NCBI GenBank assembly: GCA_900542805.1
Contig: UQOW01000001.1
Span: 118,285-182,284 of the forward strand
Length of the DNA stretch: 64,000 bases
From: an uncultured Sutterella sp.
GTDB lineage: Bacteria; Pseudomonadota; Gammaproteobacteria; Burkholderiales; Burkholderiaceae_F
Direction of reading: 5' to 3'
The position numbers and the translations under genes were made by a program. Under the pieces are notes generated by a model. It was given only the letters and a program-made list of their open reading frames with translations. It was not told the origin of the DNA and searched no databases. This document shows, in pieces, positions 10,518 through 18,664 of this stretch. How positions within the stretch are numbered: position 1 is the stretch's first letter; every line of letters starts with the position of its first letter.

Positions 10518-12026
10518 TTAATCTTCGTGGAAGGCGATTTCGCGTTTTCTACGCACGGACGGAGCGGCTACGACAATAAGGAGGGCTGCTGCCGCAATCA
10601 ACAAACCGCAGGAAATCGGACTTGTGAAAAATGTCAACGGATCACCGCGACTTAAAAGCAAGGCGCGTCGCATGTTTTCTTCCATCATCGGTCCGAGAAT
10701 AAAGCCGAGAATTAACGGTGCCGTTTCGCAATCGAGTTTGATGAAAAGGTATCCGACAGCTCCGAAGAAAATCGTCACCCACACATCCCAAATGGTGTTG
10801 TTAATTGAGTAAACCCCGATGCAACAAAAGACTAAAATGGCCGGATAGAGCCACCGGTACGGAACCTTAAGAAGTTGAATCCAGACACCGATCATCGGAA
10901 GGTTGAGGACAATCAAAAAGAGGTTCCCGATCCACATTGAAACAATCAGTCCCCAGAAAAGCGACGGATTCGAACTCATCACCTGCGGGCCCGGAACGAT
11001 GTCATGAATCATCATGGCACCGATTAAAAGCGCCATGACGGCATTGGACGGGATGCCCAGGGTGAGCATCGGAATAAAGGATGTTTGGGCTCCGGCATTG
11101 TTCGCCGACTCGGGGCCGGCAACGCCGCGAATGTTTCCCTGTCCGAACGGGGGATCGGCCCGGCTTCCGGCAATCTTCTTTTCAATGGTGTAACTCGCAA
11201 AGGAACTTAAAAGGGCACCGCCTCCGGGCAGTACACCCAAAAGCGATCCGACGAGGGTCCCGCGAGCAATCGGAGCAGCCGACGCTTTCAGTTCCTCTTG
11301 GTTCGGAAGCACTGAGCCGACTCGGTTCGGAACAAGCGAGCGCTTTTCTCCGAGTTCAAGGTTTTTCATAATCTCGGCAAAGCCGTAAATGCCCATCGAG
11401 AGGGCCACGAAATCAATACCTTCCTGCAACTCTCCGATTCCGAATGTAAAGCGCAAAGCGCCGGAATTGACATCCGTTCCGATAATTCCGAGAAGTAGCC
11501 CGAGAATAATCATGCAAATAGCTTTGAGAATGGATCCGGTTGCCAGAACAATGGCGCCGACTAAGCCCAAAACCATCAGACTGAAGTATTCGGCCGGTCC
11601 GAATTGAAAGGCAACGGCAATTAGAGGCGGCGCAAAGGCGGCAATTAAAAGCGTGGCAAAGCAACCGGCAATAAACGAGCCGATGGCGCAAATGCCGAGG
11701 GCCGCTCCGGCGCGTCCTCGTTTAGCCATCCTGTGCCCGTCGATACAGGTCACGACGGCTGCTGCCTCCCCCGGAATGTTCACGAGAATGGCTGTTGTCG
11801 ATCCGCCGTACTGAGCACCGTAATAGATGCCGGCGAGCATAATCAGGGCGGCCGAGGGATCTAAGGCGTAGGTGGCCGGAAGAAGCATGGCGACGGCAGC
11901 CACGGGGCCCATGCCCGGTAAAACGCCGATTAGGGTTCCGATGGTGACGCCGACCAAACAGTAAAAAAGATTTTGAAGCGAAACGGCGGCTTCAAGACCG
12001 ATCATGAGGTTACCGATTAAATCCAT
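10518..12026 (-). CDS. tctA: Tripartite tricarboxylate transporter, large permease TctA
   Basis: The 12-TM channel subunit of a TTT-family uptake system, 502 aa. TctA hallmarks include the GxxxGxxPGxGP-type GVTIGTLIGVLPGMGPVAAV near the N-terminus and the repeat motif GTLVGSLLGVLPGGGALLSS after residue 250. GGAGGA lies 8 nt before the ATG, and the gene starts 14 nt after the tctB stop. Substrate cannot be read from the permease; homologues transport citrate, other carboxylates or amino acids according to their TctC receptor. Confidence 0.97.
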   Translation of the reverse strand: MDLIGNLMIGLEAAVSLQNLFYCLVGVTIGTLIGVLPGMGPVAAVAMLLPATYALDPSAALIMLAGIYYGAQYGGSTTAILVNIPGEAAAVVTCIDGHRMAKRGRAGAALGICAIGSFIAGCFATLLIAAFAPPLIAVAFQFGPAEYFSLMVLGLVGAIVLATGSILKAICMIILGLLLGIIGTDVNSGALRFTFGIGELQEGIDFVALSMGIYGFAEIMKNLELGEKRSLVPNRVGSVLPNQEELKASAAPIARGTLVGSLLGVLPGGGALLSSFASYTIEKKIAGSRADPPFGQGNIRGVAGPESANNAGAQTSFIPMLTLGIPSNAVMALLIGAMMIHDIVPGPQVMSSNPSLFWGLIVSMWIGNLFLIVLNLPMIGVWIQLLKVPYRWLYPAILVFCCIGVYSINNTIWDVWVTIFFGAVGYLFIKLDCETAPLILGFILGPMMEENMRRALLLSRGDPLTFFTSPISCGLLIAAAALLIVVAAPSVRRKREIAFHED

Positions 12027-12040
12027 GAATCAGTCCTCCG

Positions 12041-12505
12041 TCAGTGCAAAAAAGACGGCCAAACCGGCACAATCATGCCGATGCCGTAAACGAAGGCAGC
12101 CCAGGCAATAAAGTCCAGAACCACAATCAAGGCCACGGTTTCTTTCAAATAGAGCTTTCGTTCGGCTAAAAGCGAAAGAACAATCATGACAGCGAGCGAT
12201 ACCATCAGACCGAGAGGCTTTAAAAGGAGCGTGAAAACGAAAACGGAACCGAGAATCCAGCCGAGGATGTCCCAATGAAAAGCTTCGATCTTGCCGTCAC
12301 TGAGTGTCGGTCGAAACATCAGGCCGAGAAGGGCAATGTAAAGACCGATGGCAGATAGCAGTCCGCCGAGCAAGGTCGGAAAAAAAGCCGGTCCCATATG
12401 GGCGGCCGAGCCCATCTCGTTTTCTTGTGCGAAAACGATGAAAAAGACTCCGAGTACGGCAAACATTATGCCGGCCCAAAAATCCTTGGCGTTTTTGACT
12501 TTCAT
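12041..12505 (-). CDS. tctB: Tripartite tricarboxylate transporter, small membrane subunit TctB
   Basis: Small four-TM subunit of the TTT transporter, 154 aa from the ATG at 12505. Signatures are AKDFWAGIMFAVLGVFFI at the start, GPAFFPTLLGGLLSAIGLYI, and two C-terminal hydrophobic segments. The frame opens 8 codons earlier at 12529, but that ATG sits inside the strong tctC-tctB hairpin, and MKVKNAKDFWAG matches the family start. Neither start has an obvious ribosome-binding site, so initiation may depend on local RNA structure. Confidence 0.92.
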   Translation of the reverse strand: MKVKNAKDFWAGIMFAVLGVFFIVFAQENEMGSAAHMGPAFFPTLLGGLLSAIGLYIALLGLMFRPTLSDGKIEAFHWDILGWILGSVFVFTLLLKPLGLMVSLAVMIVLSLLAERKLYLKETVALIVVLDFIAWAAFVYGIGMIVPVWPSFLH

Positions 12506-12523
12506 GACAAATAGGGAACACGA

Positions 12524-12555
12524 GGGCATTCAGGGGCTTTTGCGCCTGAATGCCC
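12524..12555 (-). promoter_or_regulatory. Intercistronic stem-loop between tctC and tctB
   Basis: A perfect 11-bp inverted repeat, GGGCATTCAGG (12524-12534) and CCTGAATGCCC (12545-12555), with a 10-nt loop, placed 16 nt after the tctC stop. There is no T-tract, so it is not a classical terminator. Such hairpins behind receptor genes often block 3' exonucleases and let the binding protein be made in excess over the membrane subunits; that role is inferred here. Confidence 0.7.
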
Positions 12556-12571
12556 GGCATCGTAACAACAA

Positions 12572-13573
12572 TTAATCCACACGAGCGCCCGAGACTTCGA
12601 CAACGTGCTTGTATTTCTTAAGTTCGCTCTTGATGAGCGCGGAGAATTCTTCCGGTGAGCACGGAGAGGCTTCGCCGCCGAGCTTAGAAATACGACTCTT
12701 TAACGTGTCGCTCTTTAAGGCCTTCGTAATCGCCGTATTCAAACGGGCAAGGACCGCATCCGGGGTCTTGGCCGGGACAAAGAGACCGTACCATGTCGAA
12801 ATATTAAAGTCTTTGACGCCGCATTCAATCATCGTCGGGACATTCGGCAAAGCCTTGGTCCGAGTCGGTGTCGTCACTGCAAGCGGAATGAGTTTTCCGG
12901 CCAAAATGTTGGCGTTGGCACTGGCTAGGTTGTCAAAGATTAAGTCCGTTTGACCGGCCAGGACGGAAAGCTGCGCCGCAGCTGCTCCCTTAAACGGAAT
13001 GTGGACCATGTCGATGTGTTCGATGGCTTTTAAAAGCTCACCGGACATGTGGCCTCCCGAGCCGTTTCCGCCCGAAGCGTAATTGAGTTTGCCCGGGTTC
13101 TTCTTGCAGTAAGCAATCAGGTCGGCAACGCTCTTAATGCCGGTTTTGTCTCGGAAAGCCGGTGTAATGACCAAAACGTTCGGGACATGCGCAATAAGTG
13201 TTACGGGTCGGAAGTCCTTAATCGGGTCATAAGGAAGTTTTTTAAACAAATTCGGGTTTATGGCGTGCGTGGCAACGGCGCCGACGCAAAGCGTCATGCC
13301 GTCGGGCTTTTGATGCGCCAGATACGAAACACCGATATTGCCACCGGCACCGGGTTTGTTTTCCACGATGACGTTGCCCAAATCGTCTTTAACGGATTCG
13401 GCAATGGCACGCGCCGAGACGTCCAAAGGGCCGCCCGGAGAATACGGAACAATGATTCGAATGGGTTTGTTGCCGGTTCCGACCTGAGCGAAACTCACGG
13501 ACGGCAAACTAATTGTTGCACAAAGGCTTAATGCGCCCGCAATCAGGGCGCGACGACGAATGAGAGTAGCCAC
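12572..13573 (-). CDS. tctC: TctC/Bug-family periplasmic substrate-binding receptor
   Basis: Periplasmic receptor delivering substrate to TctAB; 333 aa. The N-terminal signal peptide has a twin-arginine-like RRRALIAG followed by a hydrophobic core ending near SFAQ. Bug-fold motifs are PIRIIVPYSPGGPLDVSAR, ENKPGAGGNIGVSYLA, the NYASGGNGSGGHMSGELL loop and VPTMIECG. The ligand is unknown; Bug receptors bind carboxylates, amino acids, nicotinate and similar molecules. It is first in the operon, directly facing the gntR gene across a 251-bp divergent promoter region. Confidence 0.96.
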   Translation of the reverse strand: MATLIRRRALIAGALSLCATISLPSVSFAQVGTGNKPIRIIVPYSPGGPLDVSARAIAESVKDDLGNVIVENKPGAGGNIGVSYLAHQKPDGMTLCVGAVATHAINPNLFKKLPYDPIKDFRPVTLIAHVPNVLVITPAFRDKTGIKSVADLIAYCKKNPGKLNYASGGNGSGGHMSGELLKAIEHIDMVHIPFKGAAAAQLSVLAGQTDLIFDNLASANANILAGKLIPLAVTTPTRTKALPNVPTMIECGVKDFNISTWYGLFVPAKTPDAVLARLNTAITKALKSDTLKSRISKLGGEASPCSPEEFSALIKSELKKYKHVVEVSGARVD

Positions 13574-13662
13574 TTCATCTTCCTTTAAGTAACTGCATCT
13601 TTCCCCTCGCAGTGGACGCGATTGGACCGATGTTTTCTTGTTTATTGGAAAAACTGTCGCTT

Positions 13663-13692
13663 ATTGTATTACGGAAAGTGATGAAATAACAA
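13663..13692 (-). promoter_or_regulatory. Probable promoter of tctCBA
   Basis: On the minus strand, TTGTTA (13692-13687), an 18-bp spacer and TACAAT (13668-13663) form a good sigma70-type promoter about 90 nt upstream of the tctC start. Confidence 0.55.
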
Positions 13693-13705
13693 GAGAAATT
13701 TCTCT
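13692..13705. promoter_or_regulatory. Palindromic candidate operator between tctC and gntR
   Basis: A perfect 14-bp palindrome, AGAGAAATTTCTCT, abuts the -35 element of the tctC promoter in the divergent region. GntR-family dimers bind such palindromes, so it is a plausible operator for the adjacent regulator. Binding is inferred. Confidence 0.45.
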
Positions 13706-13824
13706 CCCTGTTGCTTTGGGGATGTACGCAAAAAAGGAAGAGAAATACCCAGGAATAGGTCCGAGCTTTTTATTCGCTAACATAAGGAGGTGTTAAAAGC
13801 TGTTCGGCCCCTCGGAGAATTCTG

Positions 13825-14547
13825 ATGCCTGTTCATTCCGTATCTTTAAGCGATTATGTCTACGAGGAATTGTTACATCAATTCCAGACAGGTAAGTACA
13901 GCCCGGGATCGAGGCTCCCCGGAGAACTCAAACTGGCTCAGGAGTTTCGTGTTTCACGACCGATTGTTCGGGGAGCTTTGTCGCATCTACGTGATGATGG
14001 GTATGTCGTATCTAAAAAAGGATCAGGTAGTTATCTGGTCCGAGTCGATTCGGCAAGCGTTTCTACACTTGTTCATGTCCGTGAGCTTTCGGACTTGCTA
14101 TTGGCCTTTGATTATCGTGCGGGACTGGAGGCAGCTATTGCAGCGAAAGCTGCGATGGCAGCAACGGAGTTGGATAAAAGAACGATTGAGAATACGTATC
14201 GAGCGAATTGTAAACGGACGGCGTCTCGTTATTTGGATCATTTGACAAATGACTTTGAATTCCACTGTGCCATTGCCGAAGCAACACACAATCCGTTTTA
14301 CTGCCAGGCATTCAAAGAAATGCAGAAAACCATTTTGCAGGGAATTGATTGTTGCAGTGGATTACTGCAGAAGTCGCGTATGACATATCGTCCGAAGGAC
14401 AACGAACATGCCGTCATTCTCCAAGCAATTAGTCGAAAAGATGCAATTCTTGCCTCCGCCGCAATGATGAACCATGTGCATGCGTCGAGTGCCCGCATGA
14501 AACAACTGCTTATCGGCGCGAGAACGGAAGATGCGCTCGGGGAATAA
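13825..14547 (+). CDS. GntR-family (FadR subfamily) transcriptional regulator
   Basis: DNA-binding ligand-responsive regulator, 240 aa. The N-terminal winged helix is clear: VYEELLHQFQTGKYSPGSRL, then LAQEFRVSRPIVRGALSHLR and YVVSKKGSGSYL. The C-terminal all-helical FCD-like domain has the metal/ligand-binding His pattern (DFEFHCAIAEATHNPF, and later NEHAVILQAI). GGAG lies about 8 nt before the ATG. Divergent placement next to tctC suggests that it controls that operon in response to the transported substrate. Its 3' end overlaps the convergent pgsW gene by 38 nt. Confidence 0.93.
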   Translation: MPVHSVSLSDYVYEELLHQFQTGKYSPGSRLPGELKLAQEFRVSRPIVRGALSHLRDDGYVVSKKGSGSYLVRVDSASVSTLVHVRELSDLLLAFDYRAGLEAAIAAKAAMAATELDKRTIENTYRANCKRTASRYLDHLTNDFEFHCAIAEATHNPFYCQAFKEMQKTILQGIDCCSGLLQKSRMTYRPKDNEHAVILQAISRKDAILASAAMMNHVHASSARMKQLLIGARTEDALGE

Positions 14548-15601
14548 GAGCCGCTAGGCACAGTCCGACCCAGACAAGAAGGATAAGTGCTGTAGTAATT
14601 AGGTGAGATTTTCGAGCATTCGAGAATGCGAGATCCAGATTGTCTTGACCGATATACGTAGCGACGTGGTACTTGTCCGAGAGTCGCTTAATATTCAGAA
14701 TATGGATGACGGGGATTCCTTTTTCTGCCATGCGAAAAATAGTGCCGCGAGCCGAACTGGTAACGGAAGGAATTCGGTCAAGATTGAGAGGGCCGTTGGC
14801 AAGCAATGCCGCCTCCGGAACCCAGCCGAGACTTGTGATATTGCCGCCGACATTCACGAAAGCTTTCGGCGTTCCCTCTGAAAAATACAGTTGCATCCGC
14901 CTTCTGGTATCGCGTACGACTGACTTCGGGGTTCCTTCTCGAATATAGTGAGCGCCGTTTTCTGATATTGATTTTTCAGCGATTGTAATTCCTGTTCCGT
15001 CAATGCCTCCCTCCGTGTCAGCAATACCGCCGAGTGAGGCAAATCGAGTGTGATTGGAAATAAGACCTTTGTCTTTCAGATGCTTTTCCATGTCAAGCCA
15101 GGAAAAACCGGGAATATTCGCTCCGTATACGGAAGCTCCGACAGAAGAAAAAATAGCGCCGTTGGCTCCGAGGGCGTCGAGTGCACAAAGCGTTGCAATG
15201 TTAAGAGCCGGAAAAGAGCCTGAAAAAGAAACAGCAACACTGTCGCCCTGACGGACACCGGCTTCGTAAAGCCACGTGGTAATCAGGGCCGAGAACGCCG
15301 GATTTACAGAGAGTTGTTTTGCTTTCAAATCACCGACGGTTGATGTGATGTCAGAATATTCGCATCCGATTAGCCCCGTTCCATTCGGATCAAGCGACGA
15401 ATCAATGGGGATTCCTTTTTCCAGGCGCCATTTGAGAATCTCAGCGTAAGCCCTTTGTGTTGCGTGAGCAGCCTGCCTTGCTATCGGTGATGTTTCAAAT
15501 CCCGGAGTGTTGACCTGGACGAAGAAAACAACCAGAGCCAGCACGACACTCAGAATGCCGAGAAGAAAACGCTTGTGAGAGGAAAGAGGAACATAAGACA
15601 T
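14510..15601 (-). CDS. pgsW: Poly-gamma-glutamate system protein PgsW-like
   Basis: A 363-aa protein resembling the PgsW family found beside pgsB/pgsC in several anaerobes; biochemical role not established. It has an N-terminal signal anchor (FLLGILSVVLALVVFFVQV), a large extracytoplasmic domain with GDSVAVSFSGSFPALNIA and GGNITSLGWVPEAALLANGP segments, and a C-terminal membrane helix (ALILLVWVGLCLAALI). AGGA lies about 7 nt before the ATG. It is the last gene of pgsB-pgsC-pgsW, 12 nt after pgsC. The family name comes from recall of sequence similarity and context, not a search. Confidence 0.8.
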   Translation of the reverse strand: MSYVPLSSHKRFLLGILSVVLALVVFFVQVNTPGFETSPIARQAAHATQRAYAEILKWRLEKGIPIDSSLDPNGTGLIGCEYSDITSTVGDLKAKQLSVNPAFSALITTWLYEAGVRQGDSVAVSFSGSFPALNIATLCALDALGANGAIFSSVGASVYGANIPGFSWLDMEKHLKDKGLISNHTRFASLGGIADTEGGIDGTGITIAEKSISENGAHYIREGTPKSVVRDTRRRMQLYFSEGTPKAFVNVGGNITSLGWVPEAALLANGPLNLDRIPSVTSSARGTIFRMAEKGIPVIHILNIKRLSDKYHVATYIGQDNLDLAFSNARKSHLITTALILLVWVGLCLAALIPRAHLPFSRR

Positions 15602-15613
15602 TGCGGTTCCTGC

Positions 15614-16048
15614 TTATAGTAACGAGAGAAAGCGCAATGAGAGCCAAACGAAACACGTTAAAACTAACAAGGCAGCAAGCGTCACAGCAACGCCTTGTCT
15701 TTGCATCTCATTGGCAAGTAGTCCGGGAATAATAAAGCCGATTAAATCAAGTTTCCCATGAGCAAAATCCATCCCCATCAGACTGCCAACCACTGTCCAC
15801 TGAAGAAAAAAGGCAATGAGAACACAGACCATGAAGCGACGCCTTCCGTAAAGAAGGGTGTAGCCAGCTAGCACCTGAACAAGTCCCATCGTAACTAAGG
15901 CAGTTGCCAGGCAAGCTGCTATGGAAATCGGGTCGTTTATATAAAGCGCTATGTAACCCGGGGCAATGAGTCCGCCTGCCACAATGCCGGACCATTCGAA
16001 AAGAAAGAACCCGTATACAAGTCCCACAGCAATAGATTCAATGAGCAT
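15614..16048 (-). CDS. pgsC: Poly-gamma-glutamate biosynthesis protein PgsC/CapC
   Basis: Small membrane partner of the PgsB ligase, 144 aa with about five membrane segments. The start MLIESIAVGLVYGFFLFEW and the following GIVAGGLIAPGYIALYIN match CapC/PgsC, as do the TLLYGRRRFM and GFIIPGLLANEMQRQGVAVT motifs. The longer frame starting at 16108 would overlap pgsB by 71 nt; the ATG at 16048 overlaps it by 11 nt and gives the family N-terminus. With PgsB it would form the membrane amide-ligase complex. Confidence 0.92.
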   Translation of the reverse strand: MLIESIAVGLVYGFFLFEWSGIVAGGLIAPGYIALYINDPISIAACLATALVTMGLVQVLAGYTLLYGRRRFMVCVLIAFFLQWTVVGSLMGMDFAHGKLDLIGFIIPGLLANEMQRQGVAVTLAALLVLTCFVWLSLRFLSLL

Positions 16049-17168
16049 AGTCAGAGGTCCGGAATGTTTCGAGATAAGATCGCCAACGTTCGCCTGCACC
16101 GTGTGCATTCCCTAAACCCGTTAGCCAAATGCGTCGGATGTTTTTTTCGTTAGCCTTGTTGCTTAACCAGTCCGAAATATCTCTCGGAGAATCGGAAAAA
16201 AGGACGGATTTTCCATCAAATCCCTTTTTATGAAAGAGTAGATAGAGCCGAGATACTCCCTTATGGTTTCCGGCAAACACCAGTACGTCAAACAAATCAG
16301 AATGATTAAGAAACCGCAGGAATGCTATCGTTCTTAAAGGTCTGTCCGAACGAGTCGAAAGAATGGCGACCCGCAGGGAAGGTTCTTTGATGTCATCACG
16401 AGCTTGAAGTAAAAGATTCGTTGATGTCACGTCATTGGAGGAAAAACAATCGAAAAAATCAAAGACAAGACTGTTTTGAATCCAAGAGAAGTGGGAAGGC
16501 TTGGTTTTCTCGAACGTCGAATCCTTCAAAGTAAGACCCTGTTTTTCCAAAATGTCCCGACACAGATTTGTCGCTAAGACGGGCGATTGCGAAAGCGAAT
16601 CACAGGGAATGACTCGGACGGGAATATTCTTACTTAGCGCCTTCTGGATTAAAGGCTCTGTGTTCTCGTTGCTTGTGTAGAGAATCCCTTTTTGGGGAAG
16701 GGCATGCGAGAGAGTACAGCAAACGCCATCGTATCCGTTTCCCATGGTTTCGGCATGGTCAGGGCGAACATTGACGACAACGTAATGCGTAGCTTGAAGA
16801 ATGTGTTCGGAAAAGGAAATCGTCTCATTTTGAAGGGCCATCCCTTCTACTACGAGAGCGTCAGCGTTGCAGTTTGCGGCTTTTAGCAAAACTTTGACAT
16901 GTTCGGTTATACGAGCAGGACCTCGGCGGACATAACGGTGGGTTTCGCCGTCTGGCGTAATGAGTTCCGGAGCGTCTCCCGTTGTTTTCGCAAGGACTGT
17001 CAGCCCCGAGCACCTTAGCAGTCGTGCAATGAGTCTTACACAGGAAGTTTTTCCTCGTGTTCCGTGTACATGAATGCGAATCGGAATGCGTCGGCGGGCT
17101 CGAATTATCTGATGCCACTCAAAGGCGAGTGGAATAAGGATGAAAAGCAGACAAATCGAGTAGAGCAT
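16038..17168 (-). CDS. pgsB: Poly-gamma-glutamate synthase subunit PgsB/CapB
   Basis: ATP-dependent amide ligase of the Mur-ligase fold that joins glutamates through gamma linkages in known PGA systems; 376 aa. A membrane anchor (MLYSICLLFILIPLAF) precedes the P-loop HVHGTRGKTSCVRLIARLL, and downstream segments ADALVVEGMALQNE and VVVNVRPDHAETMG are typical of CapB. The ATG at 17168 has GAGGA 8 nt upstream; an upstream TTG in frame was rejected. No pgsA/capA (polymer anchoring or transport) is present, so the product may not be a classical capsule. A strong terminator lies between this gene and the preceding cluster gene. Confidence 0.93.
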   Translation of the reverse strand: MLYSICLLFILIPLAFEWHQIIRARRRIPIRIHVHGTRGKTSCVRLIARLLRCSGLTVLAKTTGDAPELITPDGETHRYVRRGPARITEHVKVLLKAANCNADALVVEGMALQNETISFSEHILQATHYVVVNVRPDHAETMGNGYDGVCCTLSHALPQKGILYTSNENTEPLIQKALSKNIPVRVIPCDSLSQSPVLATNLCRDILEKQGLTLKDSTFEKTKPSHFSWIQNSLVFDFFDCFSSNDVTSTNLLLQARDDIKEPSLRVAILSTRSDRPLRTIAFLRFLNHSDLFDVLVFAGNHKGVSRLYLLFHKKGFDGKSVLFSDSPRDISDWLSNKANEKNIRRIWLTGLGNAHGAGERWRSYLETFRTSDYAH

Positions 17169-17216
17169 CGAATTGGTCCTCGGTACCTGAATTGATTCTA
17201 CCAAAGCAGGGTTTTG

Positions 17217-17247
17217 AAAAAAAAGGAGAAGCTCTCACCTTCTCCTT
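17217..17247 (-). terminator. Intrinsic terminator within the PGA-type cluster
   Basis: On the minus strand, AAGGAGAAG and CTTCTCCTT arms (9 bp, loop of 7 nt) are followed by a run of eight T. It separates the desuccinylase-family gene from pgsB, so pgsBCW depend on read-through or on their own promoter. A weak TAGAAT -10-like hexamer lies just downstream of it. Confidence 0.85.
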
Positions 17248-17273
17248 CATACCAACGCTTTGGAGAAAAGCGA

Positions 17274-18479
17274 TTACCAGAAGTTTTCACTGATTAAGCG
17301 CCAGACACCCGGAAGAGCGCGGAACCCAGGATACTGTGGGTTCTTGGGAAGCGGATGTAAGTAGTACCCGACTCCATTTTTCATCATATCCTCGTACGAG
17401 GGAATGCGCTCAAATTCAATTTCAACCCCGACGACATCGGCAAGCGCATGTGTCATAGCTTGCAGTTCTTGGACGTTACGTCCAACACGCAATTTAAGCG
17501 GGGCTCCGACGCCCTTTACCCACGGAGTGAAAAGATACCCGAGTTCCGAAGCCTTATCATAGAAGGCATCGACTCCGTCGACCGGAAGATTTTCATCGGT
17601 GATACCACGAATCTTTCCTTGGTTTGCATTGACCGTTTCCGAAGTCATGGCATACAGATTCGGAAACATATCGCCCATTTCCAGGTTACTTAATCCGCGG
17701 AACGAGTCCGGAGAGACTTCCGCTCCGATGGCCAGGTCATATTCCTGCATTTCCAACTGAACCATCGAAACCACATCCTGCGCACGTTTGTGCGCGCTGA
17801 TGGCATTAATGAAGGGATACTCCGGTTGTCCTTCGTGCAAGTCAATTTGCATATCAACGTTTTCTTTGCGGATTAATTGTTGAACTCCGAAGGAGACGCG
17901 TTCAGCAAAAGTTCCGTTCAGACGCCCCGGATAAGATCTGTTCGGGTTGCGGCATTCTTCGCCGGAATACTTTTGTTTATGCGGATATTGAATGAACACT
18001 TCCGGATCGGGCCAGTGCTCTGCAGAGTTGCCGGTACGAGATCCGTGACGGAATTTTCGTTTGCTGCCGTCTTGGGTGGTCAAGTAAATGTACTGGGCGT
18101 GAGCTTCCTGCGGATAATTCGACGTAAAGCCCGTATTTGAATAGTGTGTCAAAACGATAACCCGCCCTTTTTTGACTTTGCAGTGCTCAACCAGGACAAG
18201 TGCCGTGCTCCATCCGGCGGGTTCGTCCGCGTGTGTACCGCCGATGACGAGGAACGTTCCTCCCGGCTCTTCACCCTCCATAATGTAGACGCGTGTATCC
18301 CCTAAAGACCCCTTCAGTTGCGGTAGGTAGTCGCTTAGCCACTTGACTTCGGTGACGCCTTCGCCCGGGATAATCAAGTCGTCCTTCCACATTTGCGCAT
18401 AGTTGTAGGTCAGAGCGGCACTGATTAAAACACTAGCCGCCAGAACTCCGATTGCTGTTTTCTTCAAATTCATTGCCAT
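17274..18479 (-). CDS. Secreted succinylglutamate desuccinylase/aspartoacylase-family protein
   Basis: M14-like zinc amidohydrolase-type protein, 401 aa. The family normally removes acyl groups from amino acids such as N-acetylaspartate or N-succinylglutamate. An N-terminal signal or anchor (KKTAIGVLAASVLISAALTYN) points to the periplasm. The zinc-site motif is GGTHADEPAG (His-x-x-Glu), and a further MQIDLHEGQPEYPF holds a later metal-ligand His. The long insert with HGSRTGNSAEHWPDP and NPNRSYPGRLNGTFAER is less usual. AGGTGA precedes the ATG. Next to pgsB it could trim or hydrolyse an acylated amino acid or gamma-peptide; this role is inferred. Confidence 0.82.
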   Translation of the reverse strand: MAMNLKKTAIGVLAASVLISAALTYNYAQMWKDDLIIPGEGVTEVKWLSDYLPQLKGSLGDTRVYIMEGEEPGGTFLVIGGTHADEPAGWSTALVLVEHCKVKKGRVIVLTHYSNTGFTSNYPQEAHAQYIYLTTQDGSKRKFRHGSRTGNSAEHWPDPEVFIQYPHKQKYSGEECRNPNRSYPGRLNGTFAERVSFGVQQLIRKENVDMQIDLHEGQPEYPFINAISAHKRAQDVVSMVQLEMQEYDLAIGAEVSPDSFRGLSNLEMGDMFPNLYAMTSETVNANQGKIRGITDENLPVDGVDAFYDKASELGYLFTPWVKGVGAPLKLRVGRNVQELQAMTHALADVVGVEIEFERIPSYEDMMKNGVGYYLHPLPKNPQYPGFRALPGVWRLISENFW

Positions 18480-18487
18480 ACGATCAC

Positions 18488-18652
18488 CTACTTGATGAAC
18501 AGGAAGCGCATAAACAGCGGCACGATAATCAGAAGTGCCATCAGTTGCTCCCAGATGTTCTTTGCCTTAAAAAGATTGGAGCAGAGCAGGTACAGAATGA
18601 ATCCTGTCAGTACGGTATACATGCCCATGACGGTTATATAAAGAGGAGGCAT
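18488..18652 (-). CDS. Small hydrophobic membrane protein (54 aa)
   Basis: A short gene with a clear AAGGAG ribosome-binding site 8 nt before its ATG. The product begins MPPLYITVMGMYTVLTGF, continues ILYLLCSNLFKAKN and IWEQLMALLI, and ends FMRFLFIK. Two membrane segments with a short positively charged turn are predicted. It sits between the large permease gene (which starts further upstream and ends at 18665) and the desuccinylase-family gene (start 18479), with gaps of 12 and 8 nt. That spacing and the orientation strongly suggest a real operon member. It may be a small auxiliary subunit of the neighbouring permease, as TRAP and TTT systems have. Confidence 0.75.
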   Translation of the reverse strand: MPPLYITVMGMYTVLTGFILYLLCSNLFKAKNIWEQLMALLIIVPLFMRFLFIK

Positions 18653-18664
18653 TGTTCAATCTCC

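Noticed and set aside
13785..13824. Possible leader peptide behind the AAGGAGGTG sequence upstream of gntR
   Set aside because: A strong Shine-Dalgarno-like stretch is present, but no ATG follows at suitable distance and only a GTG inside the motif could start a frame. The gntR ATG has its own GGAG.
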